From assembly GCA_033977485.1 (NCBI GenBank), contig CM066983.1, forward strand, positions 110,513,580 to 110,577,579: a stretch of DNA of 64,000 nucleotides. Reading direction: 5' to 3'. The position numbers and the translations under genes are program-made. The stretch comes from Hydrangea macrophylla (lineage: Eukaryota > Streptophyta > Magnoliopsida > Cornales > Hydrangeaceae). The notes under the pieces are model-generated. The model ran no database searches and was not told where the DNA came from. It saw only the letters and a list, made by a program, of their open reading frames with translations. Positions 1 to 12,647 of the stretch are shown piece by piece (within the stretch, counting starts at the first letter, position 1; the number at the start of each line of letters is the position of its first letter).

Positions 1-749
1 TGTCTCAGAAATCAATTAGACTAGTTCCATCGCGTTAGACTCACCTCCAGGAGTCTGAATATGTAGTATGTTTCAAAAATCGATATCAAACGGCGTATCG
101 TTCGGTGTCGAAAGCTTCGTCGTCAATTTCCGTCGAGACCCTTCATGAATCTCTTCTGTAAATGCTTTGCTAACTAATCAAATGAGGGGGAAGACTCTTG
201 ATGAGTCATTAGTATAGGTGTCACTCATATGTAAATTTCAACTTTGTGTTTTAATTAAAGCCTCCCCTAAGTTTCACTAGTTTTGCGATTATACCCCTAC
301 CAGTTATGAAACTTATTAAAACTATCCCAAATTTAAATGGGTGTTTGTCTATGTCACATATGAGTTCCACACATGGTCCCAAATATTTTATGAAGTTGCT
401 ATCGCACCTACCAATTATGAATCATTTTTCATTTATGCCCTTATACAAGTATCCAAACTGGTACTAGAACATATAACATTATAATATGAAAGCAACTTAA
501 ACAAGTATTCATTTAATCATATAAATGCATTTAACATGTAAAAATGCAAATTACATTATCTGGGCCCTTCACTTGATCCCACCTCAATACATGTCCCAAC
601 CCACTGTGGACTTTCCAATTGTGTCCTTCACTGAACACTCTTCACTGGCGAGTCCAAAGTCTCCCCTTAATCCACCATATACACTAGTTAATATTAATTA
701 ATGCATGTCACGAGATAGTTAAACCTTTTTCCCGGGTACGGGTGTTACA
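1..749 (-). mobile_element. Ty3/Gypsy-family LTR 'A', partial (5' end of the LTR at 749)
   Basis: The right edge reads CGGGTACGGGTGTTACA, the reverse complement of the TGTAACACCCG start shared, with variation, by the other LTRs here. Its interior resembles LTR F around 19140-19560 (accessions of the words 'ggtcccaaatatt', 'cccacct' and 'ttaattaatgcatg' in the same order). It lies directly against Copia pol coding sequence at 750, so it is an insertion into that element. The 3' end of the LTR and the left TSD are outside the window, so solo or full-length status cannot be told. Only about 750 of an expected 2.1 kb is visible. Confidence 0.75.
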
Positions 750-874
750 AAACACCTTGTGAATTTTGGAAGAAAAGAAAACATAGTTTAGATTATTTGA
801 AAGTTTGGGGTTGTAGTTGTTAGATTGCCTGAACCTAAAGGAAGAAATTAGGTGAAAAAGAAATTGAATTTATT
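750..874 (+). pseudogene. Ty1/Copia pol fragment 1 (end of integrase region), element J
   Basis: In the frame starting at 750 the translation gives KTPCEFWKKRKHSLDYLKVW followed by GC, the conserved block after the Copia integrase core (usual form TPYELW...LKYLKVWGC). Stop codons follow inside the next 15 codons, then KLGEKEIEFI, which continues across LTR B into FLGYAQHSKAYRFLV at 4248. The piece is a dead remnant. Its left side is cut by LTR A and its right side by LTR B. Confidence 0.8.
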
Positions 875-2456
875 TGTCACACCCATCCTGGAAAACCTTT
901 TTATTTTAAATTGCATATTTGAATTTAAAATTTATTAATGTTAATTAATAATTTGAGTTGAATTGATGTAGGTCAACGGTGAGGTGTCAATTGAAGACAC
1001 AGTAATTAGAGGAGTCATGATGCATTGGCATGATTAAATGACATTTATGTGATTTAAATGTTATTTGAATTATCTGGCATTTTGTGAATAGTGATTTTAC
1101 CTGTATAGAATAAATTTCTGGTAGTTTTGATCTCATTTTAGATCATTTTGAATATTGTGGTGAGAACATGAGTGATATGTTGCATAAAATGTAGGTGGCT
1201 TAGAGATTCCACAGAAATGGCTTCAGAATGTGATTTTGGACCCAAACGGAATTTTGACGAAAAGTTTTATAGTTTTTTAGTTTTCACTCGTGAAGTGATA
1301 AAATGGACATTTAGAACGTTCAGGAAATAATTATAAGTTTTGAGAACTCGTGGGGGAGGCAAACGTCATTTTTAGAAGTCGTGCCGATAAATAGGAATCA
1401 TGAGATATTTTGTCATAACTTTCCCAAAATAAATATCTAGAGAGAGAGAGAGAAAGGAGATTATTTTCCCCCGAGCTTCACCACGCAGATCGACGACCGT
1501 TCATCTGCCAGTTTTTCCCCAGATTTCATATTTGAACTCCTCGAGATAAGATTTACGTTTTGATACCTCTTAGGCCATGTTTGGAAAACTTTTTTTGAAA
1601 ATTTAATTTCTAGAAATTTGGAAAAAGTAAAACTTATAGGAATCGCGTATAATCGGAGATCCGACGGTTAATCGGGCCTCTAGTGTATCCTCCAAAGTTA
1701 GGAAGAAATCGCATGAGGTATGAAGTTCTAACCTATGTTATATAGGAAATGTACATTTTTTGGTTTTTCGACGACGAAATTATGATCCGGGCAATTCATG
1801 TGTTAATAGTAGGCCCGTTAATTATACATGCGCTTATCTATGAAAAAACATGTCTAATTTTACGCAAGCACGTTGAGTTGATTATGTGGGTCAAAGGGGG
1901 GGACTTATACAAGATCATGCCAAAGTAAGCTTCTTGATGTTTGAGAATTTAGTAGTGACGGCTACTGTGCATGGTTTAAGACTTGGACTTGCCATAGCAC
2001 TTGGGGATGCGATGGTTGTAGACTTGGACTAGCCATTGGCATCGCGGTCTAAGACTTGGACTTGCCACTACTGGATGAATGCGTATTTTTCTCCCTAGAG
2101 ACTATTTGATTTGATTTATGAGATTAAATCATGTTTGATCATATATGCATATGTTAGAATTTGTACACTCAGCATATAGCTGAGCAATGTAGCTTTACTC
2201 CATTGTAGGTGATAAGAAGAAAGGAAAGAAGAAGCGAGAGGAATGAGGTCGAGGAATGCCGGGGAATCACCACTTGTTTATACTTTTATTTTCCATCCTA
2301 GAATTTGTAATAGGGATTTGGGAAGTTGTATTATGTCATAATAGAATCTTGGCATGGTTTGTAGTATTGTAATTGTTAGGAATATATATTAAAAGTCATG
2401 CTTTATGTATTTGATTTATATTTTAATAAAATCAGCTATCCATTTTTATGAGAATC

Positions 2457-3672
2457 TGTATGGGCAATGTTTGCATTATATTGTTTATTTAATATTGTGC
2501 ATGTATGTCTCTTATTCTACATAGTAGGTGGTTTGGTGTGTAGAGTTTGGTTTACACACGGAAGATCAGACCATCGAATCTTGTAGAATGTAAGATTTTG
2601 GTTTACAGTCTTAGATGGGATTGGACACACCATCGGTAGGACTGCAGCATGATGATGTAGCAGGTTTGTCTTAACTGCAAGAAACGGTACATTTTCAACT
2701 TACTATGCTGGTACACTTTGTGTATTAAACGGGACCGACTTGGGGTAGTTATCTTTGTACTGACTTATAAGATAATTAATACCTCATGGCTATTATGAGT
2801 GCTTATGCTCTAAATCCTAAGTTAATTTATAGACACGTACATTTGATATTTACGCTTTGATCCCTAAAAGGGTGAGATCCTTAAATGGGTCAATATCTCA
2901 TTGAATTGGGTGACAATATTAATTGTGTGGTGGATATTAATTAATGATGGAATCCATGTCTCAATTTTGGGATTGATGATATCCCCTTGAGGAAGCTTAT
3001 AAGTTTTGATTATGTCAAACCCTACAGGTGGATTTTGTATCCGACATATCAGATAAGTTAAGCAGAGGATCTCAAGGAATTTTAAGAGATTAATTAAATA
3101 TGATTGTCAGTAATTATATTTAATTAATGGGTATCTGTAATCTTAACGCGGGGAGATAATAAACATTTAATAACATGGAGCTTGAAATATATTTTTGAGA
3201 TAAGGGTAGGAGTGCAATTATAATTCTTTAGTGGTATGAATTATAATTTATGTAAATAGCAATCTAATTCAGTTCGAATTAGGGTTTCTTAATTCCATAT
3301 TGACTTCTTATGGCCCCTATCGTAGTCTATACATATGCTGTTTTGGCTCTCTTCTCAGTTTGCATTTTTCTAAAAGAGCATTATAACTCGGAATAGAAAA
3401 GAGAGCGTAAAAAGGGAAAGCAGAAAACAGAAAGGATTTCGAAAGAGCCCACACTCAGTTCAATATTCTGGCAGTAGAGGAATACGGTAGAAAATCGTGC
3501 GCTGTTATCGAGCCCGTGTTCTCGATTCGTCTACTACAACAATCCGTTTTTGCAGTTCAAGGTAGGTAACCCTAGTTCTGCCCTTGTAGGGTTATTATAG
3601 GTTTCACGAAATTTTTTGCAGTACCAACTTATACGCGCTATCAACGGATTCTGGGAACACAGTTTCCTAACA
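2457..3672 (+). mobile_element. Nested LTR-like insertion inside LTR B (tentative)
   Basis: This segment has no counterpart in the related LTR G, where the flanking blocks are contiguous. It starts TGTATGGGCAATG and ends TTTCCTAACA, a TG...CA pair, and the last 300 bases look like the R-U5 part of a Copia LTR. A clean TSD is not visible (GAATC to the left, GTAAT to the right), so the borders may be off by a few bases. Confidence 0.5.
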
Positions 3673-3796
3673 GTAATCATTAGTAAAAACTCTTGTAATT
3701 ATGTTTTGAATCGTGGAATTATAGTTGTGAAATGTGAGAATTGGATTAGAAAATCATGGCTTTGAGTTGTGCCTGAATGTGCAGCAATTTGAGGAT

Positions 3797-4066
3797 CAGT
3801 CGACTAGATCCCTGTTTTTAACGAAACACCTTTTAGTTTCCAAGGGCATCAGTCGACTAGAAGATGAAAAACGGTCGACTGGTTTCTGTGCGAAAACATG
3901 ACATTATGCTGGAGCTAGTTCAGTGGACCGAACATGTACTAGTCGACTGAGAAACTGAGACCCCGGTCAACTGAGTCCCCGACACACTCGACTGAATTGG
4001 GCTATTGGACTTTCTTATTCTCTGTATTGACCTTACAGTCAACTGGGTCTCCGCCACAGTCGACTG
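3797..4066 (+). repeat. Spaced palindrome array in LTR B (CAGTCGACTG and variants)
   Basis: Nine sites of a 10-base palindrome or near-palindrome start at 3797, 3850, 3872, 3921, 3940, 3964, 3985, 4036 and 4057. Steps are 53, 22, 49, 19, 24, 21, 51 and 21 bases. Four sites keep the GTCGAC core with both CAG/CTG-like arms or one change; the others carry one to three changes. The last site ends 176 bases before the LTR 3' end. Confidence 0.85.
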
Positions 4067-4242
4067 GACCTTTGTTAATAGATTCTTTCGGGAAGTGTTT
4101 CAATTGCGCAAAACTTTTTATAACTCTGATTTTAATGAATCTTACTTATGTTTTCCACTGCTATTTATTTTAAAGGAATTGGATGAGCCTTGGTGGCGTG
4201 CCACGTGACCTATTTCCACATGTAGCGGGATAGGTCATGACA

Positions 4243-5085
4243 ATATTTTCTTGGGATATGCACAACATAGCAAAGCGTATAGATTTTTAGTTTGTGAACC
4301 AAATGAATCTGTTGAAATAAATACTATTATTGAATCTAGAGATGCCATGTTTTATGAAAACACATTTAGTACTATTCCTAAATTGCATTATATAATTGAA
4401 ATAGGAGAATCTTTATATTATAAAGAAATTGAAAATAAAGAACAAGATGAACCTAGGATAAGTAAAAGAGTTAGAAAGGAGAAGTCATTTGGCCCCGACT
4501 TTGTAGTATACCTTGTCGAGGGCACTAGAGTTTCACATTGTGAACAAATTGCTCTTACTTTAACTATTGAATCGAAGCCTCAAACATTTGAAGATGCAAT
4601 GAAGTCCCAGGATGCTGCCTTTTGGAAAGAGGCTGTTAATGATGAGATGAATTTAATAATGGGTAATAACACTTGGGTGTACGCAGATTTATCACCAGGT
4701 TCAAAACCTATCAAGTATAAATGAATTTTCAAAAAGAAAATGAAAATGGAACTATTGATAAATTCAAAACTAGGTTAGTAGCTGAAGATTTTACACAAAA
4801 GAAGGAATAGATTATTTTGACACATATGCTCCAGTAGCTAGAACATCTACTATTCGAGTTGTGATTACCTTAACTTCTATTCACAATTTTGAAACTCACC
4901 AAATGGATATGAAAACTGCTTTTTTAAATAGTCATTTGGAAGAGGAAATTTACATGGAACAACCTAAAAGTTTTGTTGTGATTGGACGAGAAAACAAAGT
5001 ATGTAAATTAGTTAAGTCATTTTATGGTCTTAAACAAGCACCTAAGCAATGGCATGAAAAAATTTGATATGGTTGTAGTATCTAA
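4243..5085 (+). pseudogene. Ty1/Copia pol fragment 2 (integrase tail to reverse transcriptase), element J
   Basis: From 4248 the translation gives FLGYAQHSKAYRFLV (end of the integrase region), then a linker, then FEDAMKSQDAAFWKEAVNDE and NNTWV of the reverse-transcriptase entry, then MDMKTAFLNSHLEEEIYMEQ and YGLKQAPKQWHEK of the RT palm. The frame is broken by TGA at 4722-4724 where the family has Trp, by a stop and frame slip around 4770-4810, and by one extra A in the A-run near 5060. The RT continues on the other side of LTR C at 16084. The element is inactive. Confidence 0.9.
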
Positions 5086-5662
5086 TGTCACAGTCCGGTC
5101 CCACAATAGCAGAACCGAAGTCCGTGGCACACCACCGAGGCTAAATCCATTCATTAATGTTCCTAAAAGATTTAGTTTAAGAACACGCAGTAGAAAAACA
5201 AAACAATTCATTTCTAAAACCAGCAGTCCAGTAGACTGAATCGGGATCTCAGTCGACTGACTTGGAGTTGCAAAGAACAAGAAAACTCCAATAGCCCACT
5301 CCAGTCGACTGACTCCGAGGTCCGGTCGACTATTGCCTCAAATTTTCAGTCGACTGGGCTCGTTCAGTCGATTGAATCCAACACAGCAGAATGTGCAATT
5401 TTTGGACAGATTCCAGTCGATTGTTTTCTGGGAATCAGTCGACTGATCCACTGCATAATCGAAGGAAAAAGTGTCTAAACATGAAACCCAGTCGACCAGA
5501 GTCATGACCCAGTCGACTGTGTTCCCATTGTAGGGCATTCTGCAGAATTTTCCAAGTTTAAAAGCTTTCTGAATTCAACCAGAGTTTAAATACACATTCC
5601 AAACTCATTCCAAAGCGATCCTACCTGGATTATAACATTTCTAAAGTGTAATTACAAAAGAT
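5086..5662 (-). mobile_element. Solo LTR 'C' (Ty3/Gypsy family), 3' part
   Basis: Read on the - strand it ends ...CTATTGTGGGACCGGACTGTGACA, closely matching the 3' end of LTR E. Left TSD is TCTAA (5081-5085) and the same TCTAA stands at 16079-16083, where Copia pol resumes, so the original insertion lay between these points. Only about 575 bases of 3' LTR sequence remain here. It stops at about 5662, where a (GA)n tract and unrelated sequence begin. About 1.5 kb of this LTR has been lost. Confidence 0.8.
5229..5519 (-). repeat. Spaced palindrome array in LTR C (CAGTCGACTG and variants)
   Basis: Ten sites start at 5229, 5250, 5302, 5323, 5347, 5365, 5414, 5436, 5489 and 5510. Steps are 21, 52, 21, 24, 18, 49, 22, 53 and 21. 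Counted from the LTR 3' end the grouping is 2-4-2-2, the same as in LTR E. The first site lies 143 bases from the LTR 3' end (141 in E). Confidence 0.9.
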
Positions 5663-5672
5663 TCTTAAGAGG

Positions 5673-5724
<52 letters not shown>

Positions 5725-6002
5725 AAACAGACGCCGCCCCTGGCCTGATCTGTCCGCTCCCTCGCCGCCCCCTCATCAATCCGCCGGAAAAGGTACTAGA
5801 TTTTCTTCTTCTTCTCCCTTCTTTTTCTTCTTCTTCTTCAACTTGAAACCCTAGATTGATTTCCTCCTTCTTCTTTAACTGATCTGTCCGCTCTCTCTCT
5901 CTTGGTGGTTCGAAGCTCCAGTTCCATAGCTCCGCGAGCTCTTCTCGAAGCCAAGTGTAGGCATCGATGCTTATATAATCCCTTCTCAGGACGCCCACGA
6001 GG

Positions 6003-6033
<31 letters not shown>

Positions 6034-9000
6034 CTAATGTTCTAAATTTGTTGAGTTTGGACTGTTCTAGTGTGTTCTTTGTGATATATTGGTCCAATTA
6101 TAATTGAGGTTGGAATTGGTTTTAGAGTGTAATACTTCTTGGTTGCTACCCACTCATCGTTCACTTTTCTCACCTTTTTGAGTAGGATTTGATTTTAGAG
6201 TTTATGGTACTGCCGACTTTAAAAGCATTTGTGTGCAGAGTAGCAAAACTTAGCACAATTAAATGTACTTTTACTGCAAACAAAAGAGGTAAATGTTATG
6301 TAAGGGAAGCTGATGAATTGATTAGTCAACATTTAGCAATATAAACCAAATCGAAGAAACAAATTACAGGAAACTAGAGGAAGTTATCATAGTAGAAGAA
6401 AGAAGCACATTCTTGGTGCAAATAAAAATTTGTAAGCATGTCCTTAAAGTTCATGTTTAAATAAATAGCAATTTCTCTAAAGCTGATACGTTTTCAAACA
6501 GTTCATATGTGTCTTTGGGTAGGTAGGTAGGTGGGTGGGTGAGGGTATACAAATATATATATATATATATATTTGAGAATTAAGTATAGGTGGCACTTCT
6601 TCAGATTACCTAGTCGATAGCATCTAGCTACCTTGTCTAGTTTGGAAAAATCTACTTATGTACAGGCAATATTGTAGAAAGGAGGGGCAACTTTCTTGGA
6701 GCACTTTAGAAGACATTCTTATTATTATGATCAAGGATGGATCTAGGGGGATGGGGGCAAGCAGGGGCAAGCACACAAATGCTTTTACTGCACAATTAAA
6801 TGTTTTTTGCTACTTCCCAAAAAACAGAACTCCCAAGTTCTGGCCTATAAAATCAGATGAGGAATTCTTTTCTTTCATTAGACTGGAAGTTGAAGATGAC
6901 TCTGTGTTTTGAAAGCCCACTTGTTATCAATTTTTTTTTATCCAAACTGGTTGCTAATAGCCAAAAGGGTCATCTTGACGACAGAGTTGTTTGATGCTAA
7001 ACATTATTGTATTGTTGATTAAGGAGCCTATATAGAAAAAGCAAATCAAAGATAGAAGAGCGTCCCAAGTCTTTTGGCAAAAAATAATCTCTGTACCTTT
7101 CTCCTATTATGGAACAAAAATGGTGATATGGGAATTTTGAAATGCTATAAATTTCACAAGTTAGGTGGTGTAACCCAATTTACTAGCAATCCAATTAATG
7201 AGGGCTGATCCAACTTCTTTTCCTTTCCAATTGGGTAGAACCTTTACTCTATTCCCTATGATTTTGATTGGCTACTAGTGGTTGCAGGGGCTTGTTGTAT
7301 AACTGTAATGTAGTTATAAGCTTAGAAGAAGTTGTTGTTAAAAGCTATTCTTGAGCTTCTTTACCTGTAATGAATTTGTTGTTTCTCCTTTTGAACAATA
7401 ATTTTGTACATATATTTGTCTTAATAAAAACTATGGCATTGACTTTCCTTTGCAAGGAAGTTCATTGAACTTATATGGAGTATCCAAAATTGATGGGTGA
7501 AATTACAAACACTTTTTGTGTTTCTTTTGACATAAAATGCTTGCAGCGTAATTATTGATTTTTTTTATTTAAATTTTTATATTAGGACATAAACTCTCTT
7601 CTCATTTTTCTAGTGTTTGGTTGAGACTTTGAAAATACTTGGCAAATAGTAGCATCATGCACTATTGACACTAATGTTGGTACATTTGGAAAATAATAAT
7701 TGATTTAATATTGGCAAAAGAATTGACTCTAATTTTGGCATCTATGTAGGCACGAATACGAAATCATGTAGATGAAATTAGAGGTGTATTTGTATATGAA
7801 CTTATTTATTTATGGACATGTGCATATTAGTACACATGTGGATTGGGGTGCAATATCTACACAATTGATGCTTGTATTAATAACTTATGTTACTCTTATT
7901 ATTTGTTTAGGAATATTAGTTCCAACTTCCAAATGTCAATTTGGAGAATGGATTGGAATATTAATTAACAAGTCATTTTTAGGTTATCCTACTACCACAT
8001 ATAATTGGGAAGCATTTGGGAATCAAATTTTGTTACTAAGGTTGGGCTAGTTTATTTGTGAAACTATAAAGTGTCCAAAATCGTGTAAACGTTACAAATT
8101 TATTTATTTACTTGTTTAAGGTTGGGCTTAGTACTAATTTTCTACAGCATAATTTTTGATGTGTTTGTAAAGGACTTGGTACCAGGTGAGGAGACTCTAT
8201 GGACCAACACTCATAATAGACCTATGCCATTTATTTGGACTTGTTTTTTTATTAGCATTATATTATTAATTAATAATAATACTTTATTCGTCTTACCCTA
8301 GTCGTACTCGTATCCAACATTTTAGGATTCTTTATTCCAGATTGTATTGGGGCTGTCATCGGGTATCAGCTTTATTTGTGTATAGAGAATTTCTTATGTA
8401 GATTTATTTAATTACTAGTAGACTTTACACAAAATTAGGCCGAGATCTGTGGTACAACTGTCCTTGGGTTGAGTGCTAGTTAAGTGCCCATTAGCAACTA
8501 TAGAATGATTATTTATTTTAGGAAGTGTACCAAACTGATAATCATATGTACTTTTCAAGTAGAGTCTATAAGCAGACCTTTTTAAGAACAGAAACTGTTT
8601 AGTATTTGGATACATAAACTACTTCCATGAAATGAAATCATAGTGATCTACTGTTAGTGTTCTAGCTCATCTGGGAGTTATGTTATGGTTTGAAGATGCC
8701 AATGGTGGTGAGTTATTTTATCTATGGATTCAAATAATTAGATAATAAAGCCGGTACACAGAGCGCATTTTTTGCCAAGTGATGCAACCAAATACTAGTG
8801 AAAAAAAAATTATTCTTCTTAGAAATACAACTGATTAGATCAGATTGGTTATAACAGATTGACACAACTATAGAACTGCTGGAGGGTTTATAGTAAGGGG
8901 AGGGTTAACACCAGAAAACACACATAAATTACATAGAGATGAACTAAAGATCCTGTCATTTTCATTTGTCAATAGGCTATTGTTAATTAGTTCCTTTCAG

Positions 9001-9937
9001 AAAATTGCGTGACAGTCCCTTATTGTTAAGTTCATAAAAAAGTTTAATCTGTATTTCAAGATCCAATTCAGTATTTGTATTTGTTTATTGACTAATGCTA
9101 TGCTTCCCAAATTTTACTTTTCCTTGCCATTTTTTTGGTGAAATTCAGTTGATGTGGCACAACAAATTGCAAATGAAGATTGTTGCCATTGTTGGAAATG
9201 GTCTTTGGAGGTGATTTTTTTATGAATATGGTAAGAAGTGATGAATGTTTTGGTAACACAGTCAGTCACTAATTCTTTCCTATATATCATTATTGGAAAC
9301 TTTTATCTGTTGAGAGAACCCTAGATGATGTTTAATGCATGATAAGCCTGCCTCAACTAATATTCATCCACTTAAATTTTTTTGAACTAGGATATAATTA
9401 TAATTAATTAAAAGCAAGAACATAAAAACGAGTACAAATCTAGCCCACACTAGAAGGGTGGGGTCAATCTCTAGAGATTACATTAAGCAAACCCATTAGG
9501 GATAGAGCTAGCTAGTCCAATGTACTATGTAAAGTATTAAGTTTAGACCTCTTAGCAACCCAATTTACAGAGCTACCCCGGGGACATAAAACAAGATAAA
9601 TTATCGAGACGAGCTGCTAAGGAAGCTAGACTCTCTTTTAAAATGGGCACAATAATGGTCTAGGGAACTTGGTAGGATATGGGTTTGCATCACTCTCATC
9701 TCAATTGGATGACCCCATAGATACATACAGTGAGATTGATTGCAGCTCGGACAGCCTCTTGGGCTGCTTCACCAATATGCATGGTTAGATTAACAAGGTT
9801 AATAGGAACTGGGGGTTACCCTAGTGGTCACGACACGTGCTATCACACCATGCATGAAAGGCTTTTGATAAATCAGCATCGAACGTCGTATCGCTGACAG
9901 TTAAAACTACATATGATCCATAAGAAGCTTTGGTGAT
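5663..9937. other. Gene-like or captured block of unknown identity
   Basis: It begins with a (GA)n tract (about 5669-5720) and a GC-richer, CT-rich stretch to about 6020 resembling a plant 5' leader with possible splice donors (for example AAAAGGTACTAG near 5788). The rest is AT-rich with short open stretches only (for example 6658-6912 and 7772-8050), none of which I recognise. A TA microsatellite lies at 6552-6572. TCAAGGATGGATCTAGG near 6729 resembles one hAT end, but no partner end was found. Given the CACTA-like end at 16067, this may be the interior of a CACTA-type element carrying host sequence; that is inference. Confidence 0.35.
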
Positions 9938-9942
9938 AAATC

Positions 9943-11952
9943 TGTGACACCCGCTCCCGCAGTTTTATATTTAATACTATTTTAGCATGCATAATCATGA
10001 GTTAATGTTAATTAATGTGTTATGTGACGCTTATTAGAGGTGGGATTAACCCACTAAGTTGATTATGGGTGTCCAGTTGGGAACCCAAATTTGGCCAATA
10101 TGGCAATCCCAAGTTGGGATGTGCGTTGATGGGTCCCAGTAGAGATGGGACATTATATGTGGAACACCCTATGTGCCTAAATGTTTATTAAGGCTTAAAT
10201 GATTTATTATTTTATTGTGATAATATCATGTTATTAGGTAGTGACCACTTTTGGGGTCAATTAGGGGTACCTTTGTGAGCACGAATTGAACACGTTATAT
10301 AATTAGTAGGCTAATTAGCAACTTCATATAATTATATGGGACCACTTATGGGACCCGTGCGAGACATAGACAAATACCCATTTAGGTTTGGGATAGTTTT
10401 AATATAGTTTAATAATTAGTGGGGGTATAATTGTAAAACTAATAAAATTACGTAGAGGTGATGCTAAAATTTGAAATTGGTAAGTTAAAGCCATGTATAA
10501 GATGAGTTTGACTCATCATTTTATTTCATTTAGATTTAGGTTTGCAGAGACGAGGACGTGAGTTGACGAATTTTGACGGTGACGTTCTCGACGACGGTTG
10601 TCGAGCCGAGCGACGTTGGTTTTTAATTCTGATCACATATTCGGACTCCTGGGGGTGAGTATAATCTATTGGTGCTAATTTTATTGGGTTCTGTGATAGT
10701 TTTTCCGTGACCCATTTTAGGGTTTTAGCTCATAACTTGTAATTTTTGTATAGGATTTGTACCTGGTCCATAGTAGGGCACTAATTTCACAATTAGGAGC
10801 GAAACCCAAGAGATGAGTGATGTTAATTTTGATATTTGGATGATTTCCATGTTGGATTCACTTGTAATGCCAAAGCATGCCTAATTAGCGTAATTTAATT
10901 TATTTAGCTTAGTATTGGGCAAAATTCATGTGGCTAAATTAGGCCCAATTTATTTGTGAAAGCACGGTGTAATGATTAAATGAGCATGTTGAGTTGCCTA
11001 TTTGGGTCAATGGAAATTGCTAGTTCTATACCACCATGAGGTAATCTTTGTGGTGACGACCACGGCCGCCAGAGGCCTATGGGACCGCACGTGTGAGGGC
11101 ATGGGTCATGACTAGTCACGTGGGCTTGGGGAGTGGAGCCGCGGGCTAGCCGGTAGTGGTGGGAGTGAACTAGTAATTGCCAGAGACTATAGTTATTTGT
11201 AATATGTTGAATTGAGCGTGTTTATTATCCATGTTCATGATTGGCATTGCTCACAAGCATATAACTTATATATTGTAGTGGTTATTGAATAACTATCGTA
11301 GGTGATTGCGGCGAGGAATCGGGGAAGTAAGATGGGAAGTGGCTTGGCTAGCTTGTGGGTTTTGAGAGAGTTGCAATATTGTTAATAGCTACTTGTCCTT
11401 TTAGTCCTAAACTTGTAATATAGTTGTAATTAGTTTTAATCTGGATTGTACGAGTCATACTTTGGTTGGTTTAAGCTTATGTAATATTTCTAGTTAAACT
11501 GTATACTTTAGTTGGATTGTAACTTAACTCCTGTAATATAAGGTTGGACTGTGTTAGTTGGAATTATTTGATCATAGTGTTACTATGACTAATGTTATTA
11601 GATTGGGACGTTTGAACTTGGAGATTTATTTATTGGGTTGGGTGTAAATTGTTATATTTAGTATTTCTCTTAAAGTATTTAAAAACTCTTGCTTGGACTT
11701 TGGGAGCTCATGACTATGATTTGGTAGTGTTATTTGAGAAGTTACTATTTGTTAAAACATGGTTATTTTGGTTGATTGCAAAGACATGATTTTTGTTTTG
11801 TTTTGTTTTTTTATTAGTTTATTTATTATTGTTGAGCTTCTTTGGTTTAAGTTTATTTTAAATTTATTTTTTTAGTACTTTAATCACTTGTGTAAGGCCT
11901 TGGTGGCGTGCCACGTGTCCTAGGATCATCTGGGTGGTTCCGGGGTGTGACA
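9943..11952 (+). mobile_element. Solo LTR 'D', Ty3/Gypsy family
   Basis: TGTGACACCCGCTCCCGCAG at the start, GGTTCCGGGGTGTGACA at the end, 2010 bases, with a perfect TSD AAATC at 9938-9942 and 11953-11957. It has the family's GCCTTGGTGGCGTGCCACG block near 11899. It lacks the palindrome array seen in B, C and E and has no internal region. Confidence 0.92.
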
Positions 11953-12647
11953 AAATCAGCATCGAATACAAGAAGCTTTGGTGATAAACTCTTAGAGTTT
12001 CTTATTCTCAAAGATCAAAATATCAAATCATATCGACCCAAAGAGAAATTCATGTGTCCATTGACTTTGAGATTAAGATCATAAACAAACTTGTTAAACC
12101 AACACTGGAAATTACTAACTAGAAAGTGGCTACCTTACTGATTGTGTTACTCGACTGAGAGGAAATAGTAACTGTATGGCTATTGACTCTATATTTTGCT
12201 GCCTTGTGCACGTTTTGAAGGCAGGTTTCAGAAAGTGGCTAGCCTTTGCTCATCATCTGTCCATCCTTCTCTTGTGAAGGTAAATTAATTCATCATTAGC
12301 CTTCGCTCATCATCTATCTTTTGCTGTCTCACTAACAATTGCAACTACTAAAAATTAGGCGATTTTGTGTTTTGTCTAGTTAACAAGAATTGAAGTGGTC
12401 GCCTGAGACTGTTGAATTTGAATTCAATTTCTATTATGTTAATGGAAATAAATTTCTATTATGTTTACATATATGTAGGTGTATACATTTACGTGTATTA
12501 GCCTATAAATATATATAATACATATGTATACACAATTACACACTACACAATTAGTATACAACGCCGAGTGAGTTTTTTTTTTTTGTAACTCGGGTCAGTA
12601 CAGGTTAACCCAACCCAGATTCAACTCGGCCCACTTTTGACCCGTTA
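11953..12647. other. Unassigned AT-rich sequence with a local duplication
   Basis: The first 50 bases repeat words found just left of LTR D (ATCAGCATCGAA and AAGAAGCTTTGGTGATAAA occur on both sides), so the target was a short tandem duplication before D inserted. The rest is AT-rich with no gene seen. From about 12580 a C-rich, 'cccaaccc'-type stretch belongs to the hAT-like remnant that LTR E interrupts. Confidence 0.45.

Larger units (their letters stand above)
875..4242 (+). mobile_element. Solo LTR 'B', Ty3/Gypsy (Tekay-like) family, interrupted by a nested insertion
   Basis: Starts TGTCACACCCATCC and ends GGGATAGGTCATGACA. The TSD is TTATT (870-874) against ATATT (4243-4247), one mismatch, and the Copia reading frame resumes exactly on the far side. 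Removing the nested 2457-3672 segment leaves about 2.15 kb, the length of the other family LTRs. Blocks at 1020-1200, 1440-1560 and 2190-2270 match LTR G at 42840-43020, 43270-43400 and 44010-44080 in order. A TATA-like GATAAATAGG lies near 1386. There is no internal coding region, so it is a solo LTR. Confidence 0.85.

Noticed and set aside
5630..6097. 155-residue open frame on the - strand
   Set aside because: It runs through the (GA)n tract and CT-rich leader-like DNA, is mostly Ser-Leu and Arg-Glu repeats, and has no recognisable domain.
6729..6760. Single hAT-like terminus (AAGGATGGATCTAGG)
   Set aside because: No opposite terminus or 8-base duplication was found in the next several kilobases.
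7772..8050. 92-residue frame with a hydrophobic segment
   Set aside because: No similarity recognised, no good splice context, AT-rich; expected by chance in such DNA.
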